This document shows positions 1 through 10,974 of a DNA stretch of 60,000 nucleotides, piece after piece. The stretch covers positions 15,192,001 to 15,252,000 of the forward strand of contig CM060732.1 in the NCBI GenBank assembly GCA_030704615.1. The letters are read 5' to 3'. The translations under genes and the position numbers were made by a program. Source of the stretch: Takakia lepidozioides (Eukaryota > Streptophyta > Takakiopsida > Takakiales > Takakiaceae). The notes under the pieces are model-generated. The model did not search any database, was not told where the DNA came from, and worked only from the letters and a program-made list of their open reading frames with translations. How positions within the stretch are numbered: the stretch's first letter is position 1; every line of letters begins with the position of its first letter.

Positions 1-1142
1 TACAGACGACAATGGGTTTGCAGTTGTTCATGAGGATGAGCTGGTTACAGTGTTCCCGCTGGAATTGGGTTATCTGCTTGTTCAAAAAGAGGTGTATGAC
101 GAGGATGGGAATTTGGATTCTGGGCACTTGGAGAAACCATTGGTTGGCGAGTGTGGAAGGAAGTGGAGAGTCCTTCCAGGCACATCCTATGTCCTTGGAA
201 AAGAGAGAAGACAATCAGCAGGATCAGTAGTTACCCCTGGCACTGCAGCATCAGTCGTGCAGCAGAAGGGCACAGTTCATGTGAAACAAGAGGTGAGCAC
301 ATCCACTACATTCGTGACTCTTTCAGACTCATCCTCGGAGGATGTTTCTGAGATTCCTCCGCCAGTGCACACTCCCATCTTGGATGATGACGAATTGCAG
401 GAGATAACGAGTGTCATTCCGAAATTGAAAGCCCTCGCAGGGGTGCTTGGGTGCAAGAGCGAGTTGCGTTTTGTTGATTGGGAGTCCCTTCATGTGCAGC
501 GGGTTCAATACGTGCCAACAAAGTTTGATGGGGACATCTTGTTTGAGCTCAACCCTCCCACGTCTTCCAGTGGACTGGCTAGGCTTCTGCAAGGCATGGA
601 CAAGAAACATGACGGACACCCTTGGTGCATGACAAAAACATCGAACATCCACAACGACATTGGATTGAAATTTCGAAGGTCGGTTTGCGTTGGGCATTGC
701 AAGTGCGTGAATATTTCTTGCCCTCGGCTGAGAAACAGCGCTAATCGGCTGATGACGAATCGGGTGCAAATCACAAATGCAAGATGGAATCGGCTATTTT
801 GCAGGCTCGGGTGACTCGTATCACCGAAGTCCCTGCCCCGGGTATGGACGGATTTACACAGTGCTGTCTATTGGCTCAATTTTTCATGGCAAAGAATATC
901 AGGTTACCGTGGGGAATTTCCCTAAATGCACTTGTCCGGATTTTGTAACGATGCGTGAGGGCGCCCTCGGCATGAGAGGGAAGTGGATCCTCTGCAAGCA
1001 TCAATATTACATATATCTTGTAATTATGTGTTGCGACGGTAAGAGAGACCAATTCATTCACCAAGCCACACTAGGCTACGGAGAAGTCATCACCCTTCTG
1101 CAGCGGGACACCTCACGTGGGGCTCCGCCAAATTCTCTTTGA
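1..1142 (+). pseudogene. Family S transposase remnant, copy 1 (N-terminal domain joined to SWIM finger; 5' end off window)
   Basis: An open frame at 50-814 runs into a second one at 777-1142. The first carries a Cys/His-rich segment with KHDGHPWCMTKTSN followed by CVGHCKC and NISC. The same segment occurs in copy 4 near 43.8 kb (KHDGHPWCVTKTSN), so it is a family domain, probably zinc-binding and DNA-contacting (inference). The second frame has a SWIM-type zinc finger, CTC at about 928-936 and CKH at about 993-1001, in the order C-x-C-xn-C-x-H. SWIM fingers are known at the C-termini of MULE/FAR1-type transposases. The middle of the protein, including the DDE core seen in copy 2, is missing, so this is an internally deleted, non-autonomous copy. 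The upstream start is not in the window. Confidence 0.6.
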
Positions 1143-1832
1143 ACACATACGAGCCATGCCCGCTTCCCATGCTGGTTTCCAGGTTACCGTGTGAAGACTT
1201 TGCATTTATGACAAACACATACATTTCGTTCATGGAACCAGGGCAAATGCACATGCCATTCATTGTAAGCGTCTATCTGTGAATTCAAATAAAGTGTGTC
1301 AATCATTCTGAGCTCAAATCTGCCATATTTTCATATTCCTCTTTTTGTGCAGGCATTGCAGACACGGTGCATGGTGGCCCCCTTTGTTTTGTCCACGGTA
1401 ATAGGCCCTCTTCCTGCAATCCTCGCCTATAGGACCTGCTTCTCCAGCAGATTTGTGCCGCTCACGCTTCCCTGAAGTGTGAGCTCAGCTCACGCTTTGC
1501 AGCTTCAACGTGAGCTCAGCTCCCAGGCTCACGGGGCTGGGCTCACGCCGTAGCTACGCTGAGAATGACATGCACAAGCAGCCTTCTCAAGAGCTGCCGG
1601 CTTTGCACACGCATTGCAAACTATCTAAGGTTCACTCAACCGGTAACATAAAACACGATGAACAAATGAACACGAATTCCATAAGACGGGAAAACAGGGT
1701 GAAATGTTTTGAAGGCACTTCATCTGCTCAGACAATCTTCTCAGCTCAGCATGGATTTCCTTAATTTTTAACCACTCTGACCTTGATCATTCTTCTCAAC
1801 AGCTCCTGCTTTTGCGATGCAACCATATGCTT
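1143..1832. other. No gene recognised; short GTGAGCTCAGC repeats
   Basis: No convincing coding segment on either strand. At about 1477-1525 the string GTGAGCTCAGC occurs twice, once extended to the near-palindrome GTGAGCTCAGCTCAC, with further GCTCACG copies nearby. It could be the degenerate remainder of the minus-strand gene whose first exon lies at 1833-2150, but I see no residue-level similarity to the later exons at 48-51 kb. Confidence 0.4.
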
Positions 1833-2150
1833 CTAGCGATGCCAGACTGAAGATGCGAAAACAAACCAAAAAACGAAGTAAACAACAAAGCGAAAGCGGA
1901 AGTGGCTTGCCTGGGAGTACTCGGCTTCAGTTGGCGCGGGTTGTGAGCAAGACACTGGAATCTCCTGCTGGAGCTTAAGTTTGGCCATGCGAGAGGTTGG
2001 CCGTCGCCCGTAGTACAAAGCCTTCAACTTCCGCCGCGGTCTGGATGTGGGGTCTCTCTTAGGAGAGCCACGCCCTTCACGCGGCATAAGTCCCAACAAA
2101 AGAAAAAAGATCTCAGTATTTTTGCGTACATGCCTCGAATAGAACTTCAT
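1833..2150 (-). pseudogene. Exon-1 remnant of the ParB-like gene (second copy)
   Basis: The minus frame encodes a basic segment RRKLKALYYGRRP followed by KLQQEIPVS. It closely matches RRKLRKLYFGRRP and RLQEEIAIS encoded at about 47.75-47.86 kb on the plus strand, the first exon of the ParB-like gene there. In both places this exon faces away from a palindrome array and starts 150-300 bp from it. No later exons of the gene are visible downstream (toward lower coordinates), so the copy is truncated. The exact start codon is uncertain: the Met at 2150 is the most upstream in frame, but the similarity begins only about 20 residues later. Function of the segment is unknown; it is strongly basic. 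Confidence 0.5.
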
Positions 2151-2294
2151 CCAAGTTTAGCATTAGGTTTCCAAGACGTATCGAGGAAGCAAGCGCGGAA
2201 TCCCTGTGTCGCCATCACGAATCAAAACCGACGGCGGAGGACATTTAATGCCCAACTACGCAATTAAATGTTGAATGAAGTATGACGCAACGAA

Positions 2295-2885
2295 GTCCTC
2301 GGCGCCGAATTTCCATCCGCCAGGTAAGTCGGAGCGCCGAATTCCCGTCATGCAGGTAAATCGAAGAGCGGATGGATAGAAATCCGGCGCCGAATTTCCA
2401 TCCGCCAGGTAACTCGGAGCGCCGAATTTCCGTCATGCAGGTAATTCGGAGAGCGGATGGATGGAAATCCGGCGCCGAATTTCCATCCTGCAAGTAACTC
2501 GGAGTGCGGATGGATGGAAATCCGGCGCCGAATTTCCGTCCGCCAGGTAAGTCGGACGCCGTCTTTCCGTCATGCAGGTAATTCGGAGAGCGGATAGATG
2601 GAAATCCGGCGCCGAATTTCCGTCCGCCAGGTAAGTCGGAGCGCCGTCTTCCGTCATGCAGGTAATTCGGAGAGCGGATGGATGGAAATCCGGCGCCAAA
2701 TTTTCCATCCTGCAGGTAACTCGGAGTGCGGATGGATGGAAATCCGGCGCCGAATTTCCGTCATGCAGGTAATTCGGAGCGCGGTCGGATGGAAATCCGG
2801 CGCCGGATTTCCATCAAGCAGGTAACTCGGAGCGCGGCCGGATGGAAATTCGGCGCCGAATTACCATCCTGCACGTAATTCTGAG
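2295..2885. repeat. Palindrome array, TTCGG type, 53/85-bp spacing
   Basis: A core GGCGCC flanked by partly palindromic arms (GGAAATCCGGCGCCGAATTT-like) begins at 2301, 2386, 2471, 2524, 2608, 2692, 2746, 2799 and 2852. The steps are 85, 85, 53, 84, 84, 54, 53 and 53 bp. The short unit is 53 bp; the long unit is the short one plus about 31 bp containing a CATGCAGGTAATTCGG segment. Flanking words GGATGGATGG and CAGGTAACTCGG recur in each unit. The 53-bp step equals that of the array at 45-47 kb although the palindrome arms differ. Confidence 0.85.
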
Positions 2886-3014
2886 AGTGGCCGCTTGGTT
2901 TTTTGGTCTAAAAAGACACTAAACCTTAAGTTTGGTGGCTGAAGTCCACTTTTAGACACGTTTTTCAGGGAAATCTCGACTGGTAGAGAGAAATTCCTTG
3001 CTTCTTTTCCATCC

Positions 3015-3365
3015 CTCTTAGTTCCTACATGGAAATTCGTTGCCGAAATTCCATCTGGCCGCGATTGCGATTACATGCCGAATGGAAATTCGCCGCCGAT
3101 TTTCCATCCCCGCCGCCCGAGTCGACTTTATCCCGGCACCCCCTGTTGGATATTCGGTGCCGAATTTCCGTCCGGGGGTTGTAATGTGACGGCCAGGTGC
3201 CGGCCTCTCCCCCCGAGCCGACTGCATCCGAACGGCCCCGGATGTAAATTCGGCGCCGTTTTTCCATCCGGGGAGGATTTTATGTCGACCACTTTTTGGC
3301 CTGACCCCCCGACACGACTTCGTTTGGGGGGGGCCGGATGGAAATTCGGCGCCGAATTTCCATCC
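3015..3365. repeat. Five dispersed TTCGG-type palindromes
   Basis: Copies of a 22-bp palindrome with half-site GGAAATTCGG begin at about 3031, 3084, 3148, 3244 and 3340 (steps 53, 64, 96 and 96 bp). The last is perfect around GGCGCC. They separate the tandem array at 2295-2885 from the transposase copy that starts at about 3400. The interval 2886-3014 holds no palindrome and no gene. Confidence 0.75.
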
Positions 3366-3399
3366 GTTTGAGCTCAAGAGAAGGTTCCGAACTCCATAT

Positions 3400-6025
3400 T
3401 TAAGTGTGCGCATTGCAAAAAACCACCACACTGCATGTCTGTTTGTAATGCCAAGCAGTTCTATGTGTTGCACCGTTTCCCTGACCTCACCCGAGCTTGC
3501 ATACACGTTGGTTCCCATTGTCACAAATTGGCGACGGGGAACTCGCGGGAGGCTGCCCATGAGGCAGAGCAGCTCGTTCAGGAGGAGGTTAAGTTGAGAC
3601 CGGGTGCCAAACCCAAACAGATACAGCTCCAAGCCGCCCATAAGATGGCATTGGCCAGAATTATGTCGGAAGACGGCTCCGATAGAGTTCCTCTCGATGA
3701 CAAGGAAATGGAGGCATTGCTGGAGTCGGTGTCCCACGTCTGTTCACCGAATGTCCGAAACCACATTGTCTCATGCAAACAGAAAATTGGGCGTGGCTCG
3801 GATATGCACTCCATTCTGGAGGTGAAGCGACGATGTGGATATGACTACATTCCTAGAAGTAGGTTTCTAGGACAAGGGACTGAGGCAGATCGTTGTTTTG
3901 TATTCAAAATGTCCACGTGTGGACCTGGCAGCGGCGTCCAACTGGTCGACAGGATGACGAGTGGGGACTTGTCAAATAGTTGGGTCATGTTCGACCATAT
4001 CAAGCAAATTACAAATCACCAGTGGGTGACAATGGGTGCACATGTCTACGACACCCACTGCAGGATGCTAATGACAATTGCTATTTGTGAGATGAAAGAA
4101 GAGGACACACAATCAGAGATGCTTCTTTGGCAGGGAATAAACGAACAGATGGCCAAGGCGGGATTGCCCCCTCCCAATTTCCGTGGTTTCATGGCGGACA
4201 ACGCACAACCGAAAGGTGTATGGGGAAGATCCCAATGTTCCGAAGGAAGGCAAGGAGAGATCTTGTGGGTTCCATTTTCTGCAGAGCTTGTCGCAGTACA
4301 CAACCCGGCTCGTGGCGCCAGATTTCAGAGAGGAGCACCGTTCCATGTGTCTTGCGTGGAAGCGCGCTCCCACCTTGGATGATGCAGAAACACAGTTTGC
4401 ATGTATACAGGCTCGGTGGACATCGTCAGGTGCTGTAAGGAAATCAGACGAGGGAGCAATGGTCAGTTGGCTAGCATGGTGGCATTATCGTTTCCTCCAG
4501 TTCGGCGACTATATGCGGGAGGTGAGTTGCACGAATTCGCGTCCCGTTGAATATTATTCTTGGCATTATTTGTAACTTGCTTCTAACCTCAACATGTGCT
4601 TGTGCAGGAAATGTGTCTCGACTCCGACACCGACATGCCCACGACAAACATGGCCGAATCGGTGCATTCTTCCTGGCGTGCCTCCTCTGCGGCTCATCTA
4701 GTGGACATCCTCACTGCCACAACGGAGGACATTGTGAGGTCAATTATGCAGCAATGCAGGTACAACGAGTTCTTGAAAGAGAAACAATGGGGCTTGGGTC
4801 CAGACAGGCAGGAAATGCTGATGCGGACTGCCTCCAGATCGAAGAATCCTTGGAAGTGGGCGGCGGCCTTGCGAGAGGGCCTTCGGGACACGCCATTGCT
4901 TTGAAGAGGCCAACATTTGGAAGGAGATGTTCATACCCGTCCAGTGAGACGAAGACTTGACGAGGCACCTGGCGGGGAAGAGGATTCATGGCGAGCTGAC
5001 AAGAATATTCGCACGCTCCCTCGTGGTCCTGTGATGTTGCCCGAGGAGGTCTCGTCGAGCACCGCAAGTCCTGCACATTCAAGATCGCCATCTCCTTTTA
5101 GCACAGGGCACGTGCCCGGGCAACATAACGAGCCATCTATAGTAAAGCAGTACAACATTCCCATTGTGGAGACAAGAGTGTCGGAGTCACAGTGGAGAAT
5201 TGCAAGGACATTGTCGGTATTTTGAGGGAAGTGCTGCGCCATCCGGGTGGATACGAGAGCACGTTGTGGTGAGATGATTCGGAGGAACCCACACGGTGCT
5301 GTACCTGCACCTTGTTTCAGCGACATATTTTTTACTCCCACATTTGCTCACGCCACAACGCAGACATTTTGGTTCTGTAGGCACGACATAATGACCTGTG
5401 TATTTGGCAAGCCCAAGTACGGGATTCAGGGAATGCCGGAGCCTCCGGGCGTCTGGCCTGTTGCACCGGGTTGCAGCCTTTCTCAGAATGAGGCGGATGC
5501 TCTATCTGCAACAAGATTTCGAATGCTGCAACGCACAGACGTCCCGGCCCACACATTTCCAGTTCCTCAGACCCAGCCATTACAGACTGCTCGGTCCAGT
5601 AGAGACGGATTGGACAATTCTGCACATCCCACAATGCGATTCGGAATAGTAAAGAGACGACACCCTCCCAACAAGTTGAATGAGACTCGGATTGCCAATG
5701 CTCTTGGGATGGCTTGCACTATTCAGAGCTCCGTGGACGTACCTCCACCCGGCCTTGGGCGTGTTATCGGATGGCAACGGCCGGCTCGGCTGTACGCGAC
5801 GATGTATACACAATTACGATTGGAGTGAAGCTGACTTGCAATTGTACGGACTTCTCGTTGATGGAAGCAAAGAAGGGTTCAAAGTATTATCCGTGCAAGC
5901 ATCTGTATTACATTTACCTGAAGAGGTTGAGGATGAACGTGACTATTGATGACTTTATTCATGCACCGGCGTTGAGCGTGAACGAGCTGCACAAACTCCT
6001 CCTTAGGGATTCCAGAAATCATTGA
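3400..6025 (+). pseudogene. Family S DDE/SWIM transposase, copy 2 (longest catalytic copy)
   Basis: Order of segments: a Cys-rich piece with CAHCKKPPHC (about 3.40 kb); a helical stretch ending KIMSEDGSDR-like (ARIMSEDGSDRVPLDD); an RNase-H-like core with VTMGAHVYDTHCRML, a following EMKEEDTQSEM and then FRGFMADNAQ (about 4.02-4.21 kb); a C-x-x-H segment ERSCGFHFLQSL; an 86-bp intron at 4522-4607; a second exon beginning EMCLDSDTD; and a C-terminal SWIM finger, CNCTDF then CKHLYYIYLKR (about 5.83-5.94 kb). Asp of VYDTH and Asp of MADNAQ are candidate DDE residues. Frameshifts occur right after NAQ at about 4.21 kb and again at about 4.9, 5.2 and 5.8 kb, so the copy is inactive as read. The KHDGHPWC domain seen in copies 1 and 4 is absent; the palindromes abut the first exon. 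Similar to MULE/KDZ-type transposases by layout; exact superfamily not settled. Confidence 0.65.
4522..4607 (+). other. Intron in transposase copy 2, position shared with copy 4
   Basis: The donor GTGAGT follows Met-Arg-Glu codons (atg cgg gag) and the acceptor is TGTGCAG. Copy 4 has an intron at the homologous place: donor GTATGA after the same atg cgg gag codons, acceptor TTGTAG, at 43110-43191 on the minus strand. Exons on both sides align (FLQFGDYMRE and FRYRQFGQYMRE; CLDSDTD in both). The two introns are 86 and 82 bp with no obvious sequence identity apart from the splice sites. Confidence 0.75.
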
Positions 6026-6179
6026 TGGGGCAAAGAGAATCCTCCATATGGATATTTTCAATTGCATTTTCATGTATCAGTTTTTTTTTTGCAGTGTAAT
6101 GAAATGCACCCCAAAACTCCTGGAATGAGGCAATATTCCATTCAAACTGAGATCCAACAGAAGCAGTTGTGGGGCCATT

Positions 6180-6590
6180 TCTGGAAAAATGGCGCCGAAT
6201 TTCTCTATTTTGGGCCGAAAACTGGCTAAGTCCCAACATGCACTGGTACCCCTGTGTCTGGAAAAATGGCTCCGAATTTCCCTATTTTGGGCCGAAATCT
6301 GGCTAAGTCCGAACATGCACGGGAACGATGTCTGGAAAAATGGCGCCGAATTTCCAGTTACATGGCCTAGAACTACCCAACATCTATGCAATCCCCGGCA
6401 CTATGTACCGAAATTCGGCGCCACATTTCCAAATTTTGGGCTTACACACCTGTCATGAGGGGACCTATAGCCGCGGAATTCGGCACCATTTTTCGTCAGA
6501 GAGACCTATTACCGCGAAATACGTCGCGGTTTTTTCCGGTTACGGACCCTATTACCGCGAAATTTGGCGCCATTTTTGCACATGTCGCTG
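6180..6590. repeat. Tandem about 75-bp repeat and more GGCGCC palindromes downstream of copy 2
   Basis: A unit starting CTGGAAAAATGGC and containing TATTTTGGGCCGAAA and GGCTAAGTCC begins at about 6182, 6258 and 6332 (steps near 75 bp). Each unit carries GGCGCCGAATTTC or a one-base variant. Further right, CCGAAATTCGGCGCC (about 6409) and CGCGAAATTTGGCGCC (about 6557) occur in inverted sense. This is the 3' flank of the transposase copy, so palindromes of this core lie on both sides of it. Confidence 0.7.
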
Positions 6591-6814
6591 GGAATTGGCA
6601 TGAGCGGAAGACGAAATATCATGAGCACAACTCTCAAAACTACAATTTTCCCTTCAAGGTGCCAAATAATATATTTGTTTTTTCTGACACATTGCATTAA
6701 ATTAATGTTTTATAATGTTTTTTATTCTCGAAATTTGTACTTCTGCTCATGAAAACCGATTGTCTTGCTACTCCGCTCATGCCGCTCATGCCGCTCATGC
6801 TCATGAAATAGCTA
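6591..6814. other. AT-rich segment with CATGAGCGG / CCGCTCATG clusters
   Basis: No gene. CATGAGCGG occurs at about 6600, and a run of CCGCTCATG copies (three in a row plus CTCATG) lies at about 6772-6806. The same 9-mer clusters in the loop of the foldback at 29320-29570, which is also the 3' neighbourhood of a family S transposase copy. Confidence 0.45.
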
Positions 6815-7466
6815 ACCTCCCTGGGTTTCTTTCGAGCTTCAATGCACCCTTGGCTATACTAGAAGTCTCCGTTACCATATAACCATATGGCAAACAAGTC
6901 TGGAAAGCTGTTCTTGGTGTGAGTTTGATCCACAGAATATCCTTTGGAATCCAATTCTTTACCAGTACAAGCTCCTCATGCATATGAGTATAAACATTCA
7001 CCTTCCTTTCCTCTCAGCCTTCAAACTCTACTCGCTTAATGGATAGCAATGCTATCACATAAACCAGTGTTGGTAACCAACGTGCTCTTCCTTTACAGGC
7101 CACCTGATAAATCTTTATCACTCCTTTCTCTAGACCCCACTCAGGGTCAACATCATGCACTCTCTTAAGAATGTTTTCTTTACAACCGTCTGGCAATTCC
7201 AAGAACCTCTGAAAGAATTGTTTGGACAATCTTTCTTTCTCAGTTCCACAGGGAATTTGATTCACATCAAATTCGTTAATTCTCCAACCACCATGATCCC
7301 ACCAGATGCCTGTCACATCTGGTTGTTCATGACCCAGTTCCTCAGTATGGTCGCCAAATGTCGAGCGGCTTTTACTCACCCATCCCTTCGCTATCCGAGG
7401 TGGAAACTCCAAGATAGAAGAGTTGGATATCTCTAAGCACTCAGCCCGCTCAGAACAATCAGTCAT
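6815..7466 (-). pseudogene. LTR retrotransposon A1, truncated gag-like ORF1
   Basis: Reads from Met at 7466 with SERAECLEISNSSILEFPP, then IYQVACKGRARWLPTLV and an RVEFEGWEERKVNVYTHMHE segment in a second frame near 7.0 kb, stopping abruptly at about 6815 after LKLERNPG. The same protein is encoded at 9546-10241 (+), 22187-22450 (+) and 40020-40701 (-), always just downstream of a family A LTR, so it is the first ORF of the element. I do not recognise a named domain in it; it is not the typical capsid, which in A4 lies further downstream. The A1 copy has a frame change near 7.0 kb and is cut off at 6815 where family S flanking sequence begins. Confidence 0.7.
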
Positions 7467-7479
7467 GACCTGCAGCTAG

Positions 7480-8400
7480 TGAATCATGGTTGTGCTTCCT
7501 ATTTGTATTCCTTCTTGCCTTCATGTTATCAATTTACCTTACCGTGTATACTGAATCATCAGATTGCTTCAGTATCTACTAAGTTCCAATTAATCATGCA
7601 TTCATTCCGCAACTTCTCTCGTGTCTCTCTACACAGTATGTTTGTATCGATTCAGTATCGGATTAAGATTAATCATGTATCATGCCTATGCCATGGTGTC
7701 TCTAATCTACCCTACTGTATAATTTTACAGCTTGCATGAATTAAGCCTCAATCAAGTCATCATCTCATCTTCACTGTTTCCGCTCTCCGTTACGTCTCCT
7801 CCTTTCCTAAACAAGTCGCCCTCCTCAAGAAGTGATCCCCTTCCTATTGCCGCTCTGCCTAATCTACCCGCAAGCTGTTCTAACCACCTAACTAACTAAC
7901 CGTCACCCCTGAAGTAACATGTTCCCTCTGCAGATGTCGTTCCCACACAGTCGTTCCCTGTCAATGATAACTGTTCCCCATGTACTGTGACAGGCTGTGT
8001 CAAGCTGTGCCGAGCTGTGACTGGCTATGTAAAGTTGTGTCGGGCTGTGACTGGCTGTGGGAAGCTGTGTCGGGCTGTGTGAAGCTGTGTCGGGCTGTGA
8101 CTGGCTGTGCGAAGCTGTGCCGGGTTGTGTCTGGCTGTGATAGACTGTGACGGGCTGTGTAAAGCTGTGTCGGGCTGTGACTGGTTGTGTGAAGCTGTGT
8201 TGGGCTGTGACTGGCTGTGCGAAGCTGTGTCGGGCTGTGTAGAGCTGTGTCTGGATGTGATAGACTGTGACGAGCTGTCTAAACCCCCTAAAGCCTGCGC
8301 CTGCCACCCCTAAGGTTCCTGTTGATCTCAGTCTGTGCAAAAATTAAGGGTACCCCACAGAACCCGTAAAAACGTCTAAGTCCCAAACGGCCCTCTAACA
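7480..8400 (-). mobile_element. LTR of retrotransposon A1 (5' LTR, minus orientation)
   Basis: On the minus strand it starts TGTTAGAGGGCCGTTTGGG at 8400 and ends in CATGATTCA at about 7480, directly before the gag-like ORF1. The outer 120 bp and the stem-loop ATACTGAA..TTCAGTAT near the inner end match the LTRs at 30080-30824 and 40715-41505. The middle (about 7985-8290) is a minisatellite of GGCTGTGWCGG-like words (plus-strand sense), longer here than in A4, giving a 921-bp LTR. The inner boundary is set by the TG..CA rule and could be off by some bases. Confidence 0.75.
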
Positions 8401-8578
8401 GTGCGTAGGAGCTACAAGATATCCACCATTGAATTTGTAACCGCGTCTGCGGGTGTGGAAGTAAACACGTCGGCATCTACCTCATGTGCATTGTCATCCT
8501 CCGTGGTGTTTGCGCGCGTGCGCGGAGGTGCGGAGTTTGCTCGTCTGCTGCCAACCACCATGCAGTCCTCATCCTCCT

Positions 8579-9532
8579 ATTAGAGGGTTGTCTGGGACTT
8601 AGACAGTTTTACGGGTTTTGTGGGGTACCCTTAATTTTGCGCAGACTTACGGATGGTAGGCTCAGACCAACAGAGGCCTTAGGGGTGACAGACACAGGCC
8701 TTAGGGGTGGTAGGCAGGCTCACACAGTTAGTCATGGGTTTTTTTATAGCCTATCACAGCCTGACACAGCCTTACACAACCTTACACAGCCTATCACAAC
8801 CTATCACAGTCAGTCACAGCTTGTCATAGCCTGACACAGCCTTACACAGCCTTACACAGCCTATCACAACCTATCACAGTCAGTCACAGCTTGTCATAGC
8901 CTGACACAGCCTGACACAGCTTGTCACAGCCCGACACATCTAGACACAGTTCGACGTAGCCAGTCACAACAGTCACAGCCCGACACAGCTTGGCACAGCC
9001 GTCACGGCGTTCACAGGGAACAATTATCATTGGCAGTGAACAACTGTGAGGGATGCAGAGGGAACGTGCATTCTGTCTTGGATGACAGTTAGTTAGTTAG
9101 GCGGTTAGAACAACTTGCAGGTAGAATAGGCAGAGTAGCAACATGGAGAGGGACACTTTACTGAGAGAGTACTTCTTGGACAACACTGGAGGAGATCAGG
9201 CGGAGAGCACGATCTTGTAAGTGCAAATATGGAGATTACACAGAGGAGGAGATACGACGAGATGATGCTTGATTCATGCAAGCTGTAGAGATGCACTGTA
9301 GAGCAAATTAGAGACACCATGGCTTTGGCCTGATACTTGATAGATATTAATCTGATACATATTTCATACTCACTCTGTGTAGAGAGACCTGAGTGAAGCT
9401 GTGGAATGAATGCTTGGGTAGATGGAACATGGAAGATTGCAAAAGCGAACTGATACTTAATCATAGACAATAAGGTAACTTGCTAATATGAATGCGAGAA
9501 GGAATACAAATATGAAGCACCCCTATGATACA
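8579..9532 (+). mobile_element. LTR of retrotransposon A2 (5' LTR, plus orientation)
   Basis: Starts TTAGAGGGTTGTCTGGGAC (the leading TG of the family is mutated) and ends GATACA at about 9532, with the gag-like ORF1 at 9546. It contains a minisatellite of CACAGCCTKACACAGCC-like words at about 8745-9010, the element-sense equivalent of the GGCTGTG repeats in A1. It faces away from the A1 LTR: the two 5' ends are separated by only 178 bp (8401-8578), in which I see no gene. Confidence 0.75.
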
Positions 9533-9545
9533 CTAGTTGTAGGTC

Positions 9546-10974
9546 ATGACTGATTGTTCTGAGCGGGCTGAGTGCTTAGAGATTTCCAACTCTTCTATCT
9601 TGGAGTTTCCACCTCGGATAGCTAAGGGATGGGTGAGTAAAAGCCGCTCGACATTTGGCAACCATATTGGGGAACTGAGTCAAGAACAACCAGATGTGAC
9701 AGGCATCTGGTGAGATCATGGTGGATGGAGAATCAAGGAATTTGATGTGAATCAAATTCCCTGTGAAACTGAGATAGAAAGATTGTCCAAACAATTCTTT
9801 CAGAGGTTCTTGGAATTGCCAGACGGTTGCAAGGAAAACATTCTTAAGAGGGTGCATGATGCTGATCCAGAGTGGGGTTTGGAGAAATGAGCGATAAAGA
9901 TTTATCAAGTGGCCTGTAGAGGGAGAGCAAGTTGGTTACCAACACTGGTTTATGTCATAGCATTGTTATCCATTAAACGAGTGGAGTTTGAAAGCTGGGA
10001 GGAACGGAAAGTGAATGTTTTTACTCATATGCATGAAGAACTTGTACTGGTAAAGAATTGGATTCCTAAGGATATCATGTGGATCAAACTTACACCAAGA
10101 ACAGCTTTTCAGACATGCTTGCCATATGGTTATATGGTAACGGAGCCTTTTAGTATAGCCAAGGGTGTATTAAAGCTTGAAAGAAATCCAGGCATATACG
10201 AGAGATACTATAGAAGAGAGTTTTGGTTATTGCCTCATTAAAGATATGAAAGACATGGGACATGAGTGATGAAAGGGAAGCTAGACTCCACAGATATTCA
10301 GCAAAAAGAGAAAGTTATTTGAAAGCTAATTATCCATATCTTTGGGAGAGAGGAATAGACATAGGGGAATCATCTGGACCTCTCACACCATTAAGGCCAG
10401 AGAGTACATCACCCATACCGGAAGAACCAGAGTTAATTGCCACTCCTTCTTATTCTTTACAAGAAAGATTAAGGGATTTGGTACAGGAAGAAGATCAGCT
10501 ACGAGGGGAAAGATCTGAGGTACATCCCTGGGTTAAAGATCTGACAAAAATCTTTGACCAGAGTTGGCATGGAACACCAAGAGCAGGAACTCCAGTTTCT
10601 GAAATACAAGATAAAGAAGAGGAAGATGTGGCAGAGCCAACGGAGAGTTCAGACTCTCCAACACCACTTCAGTTGAATTATATGAGTGAGGAAGAAGAAA
10701 TCGAAGGGAAGAACTTGGAAGATGAAAACAAAGAGAAGAATTTGGAAGATGAAAAGTATGAAGAAGTAGACCCAACAGTTGAGGTTGAGACTACAACCAG
10801 GACATCCCAACCTGTTGGACCTGGATCAAGTGGAGCACTTGGATCACAGGCCAACAAATGTGTTGGCTCAGGGGGATCAGGTGAGCAGCTTGGATCTGGC
10901 TCTGGGGGGACAGGGAGTGTGGGAAGTAGTGCAACTGGAGCTGGGGGTACTGCAAGTACAGGGGGGCCAGTAGC
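9546..10974 (+). pseudogene. Retrotransposon A2 gag-like ORF1 and Gly/Ser-rich ORF2, cut by element B
   Basis: ORF1 (9546-10241) starts ATGACTGATTGT and encodes SERAECLEISNSSI. It has in-frame TGA codons in place of the Trp/Gly codons of other copies (about 9712 and 9890). ORF2 (10262-10974) starts MSDEREARLHRYSAKRES, continues with an acidic Glu-rich stretch (EEEEIEGKNLEDE) and ends in a Gly/Ser linker (GSGGSGEQLGSGSGG). It stops where the LTR of element B begins (10975). In A4 the homologous ORF2 leads into a capsid-like domain, so ORF1-ORF2 are the front end of gag. ORF2 is not a recognised domain by itself. Confidence 0.65.

Noticed and set aside
8107-8313. Small plus-strand frame RSCAGLCLAVIDCDGLCKAV in the A1 LTR
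   Set aside because: It is the GGCTGTG minisatellite translated; similar frames appear wherever the minisatellite occurs (30535, 55870).
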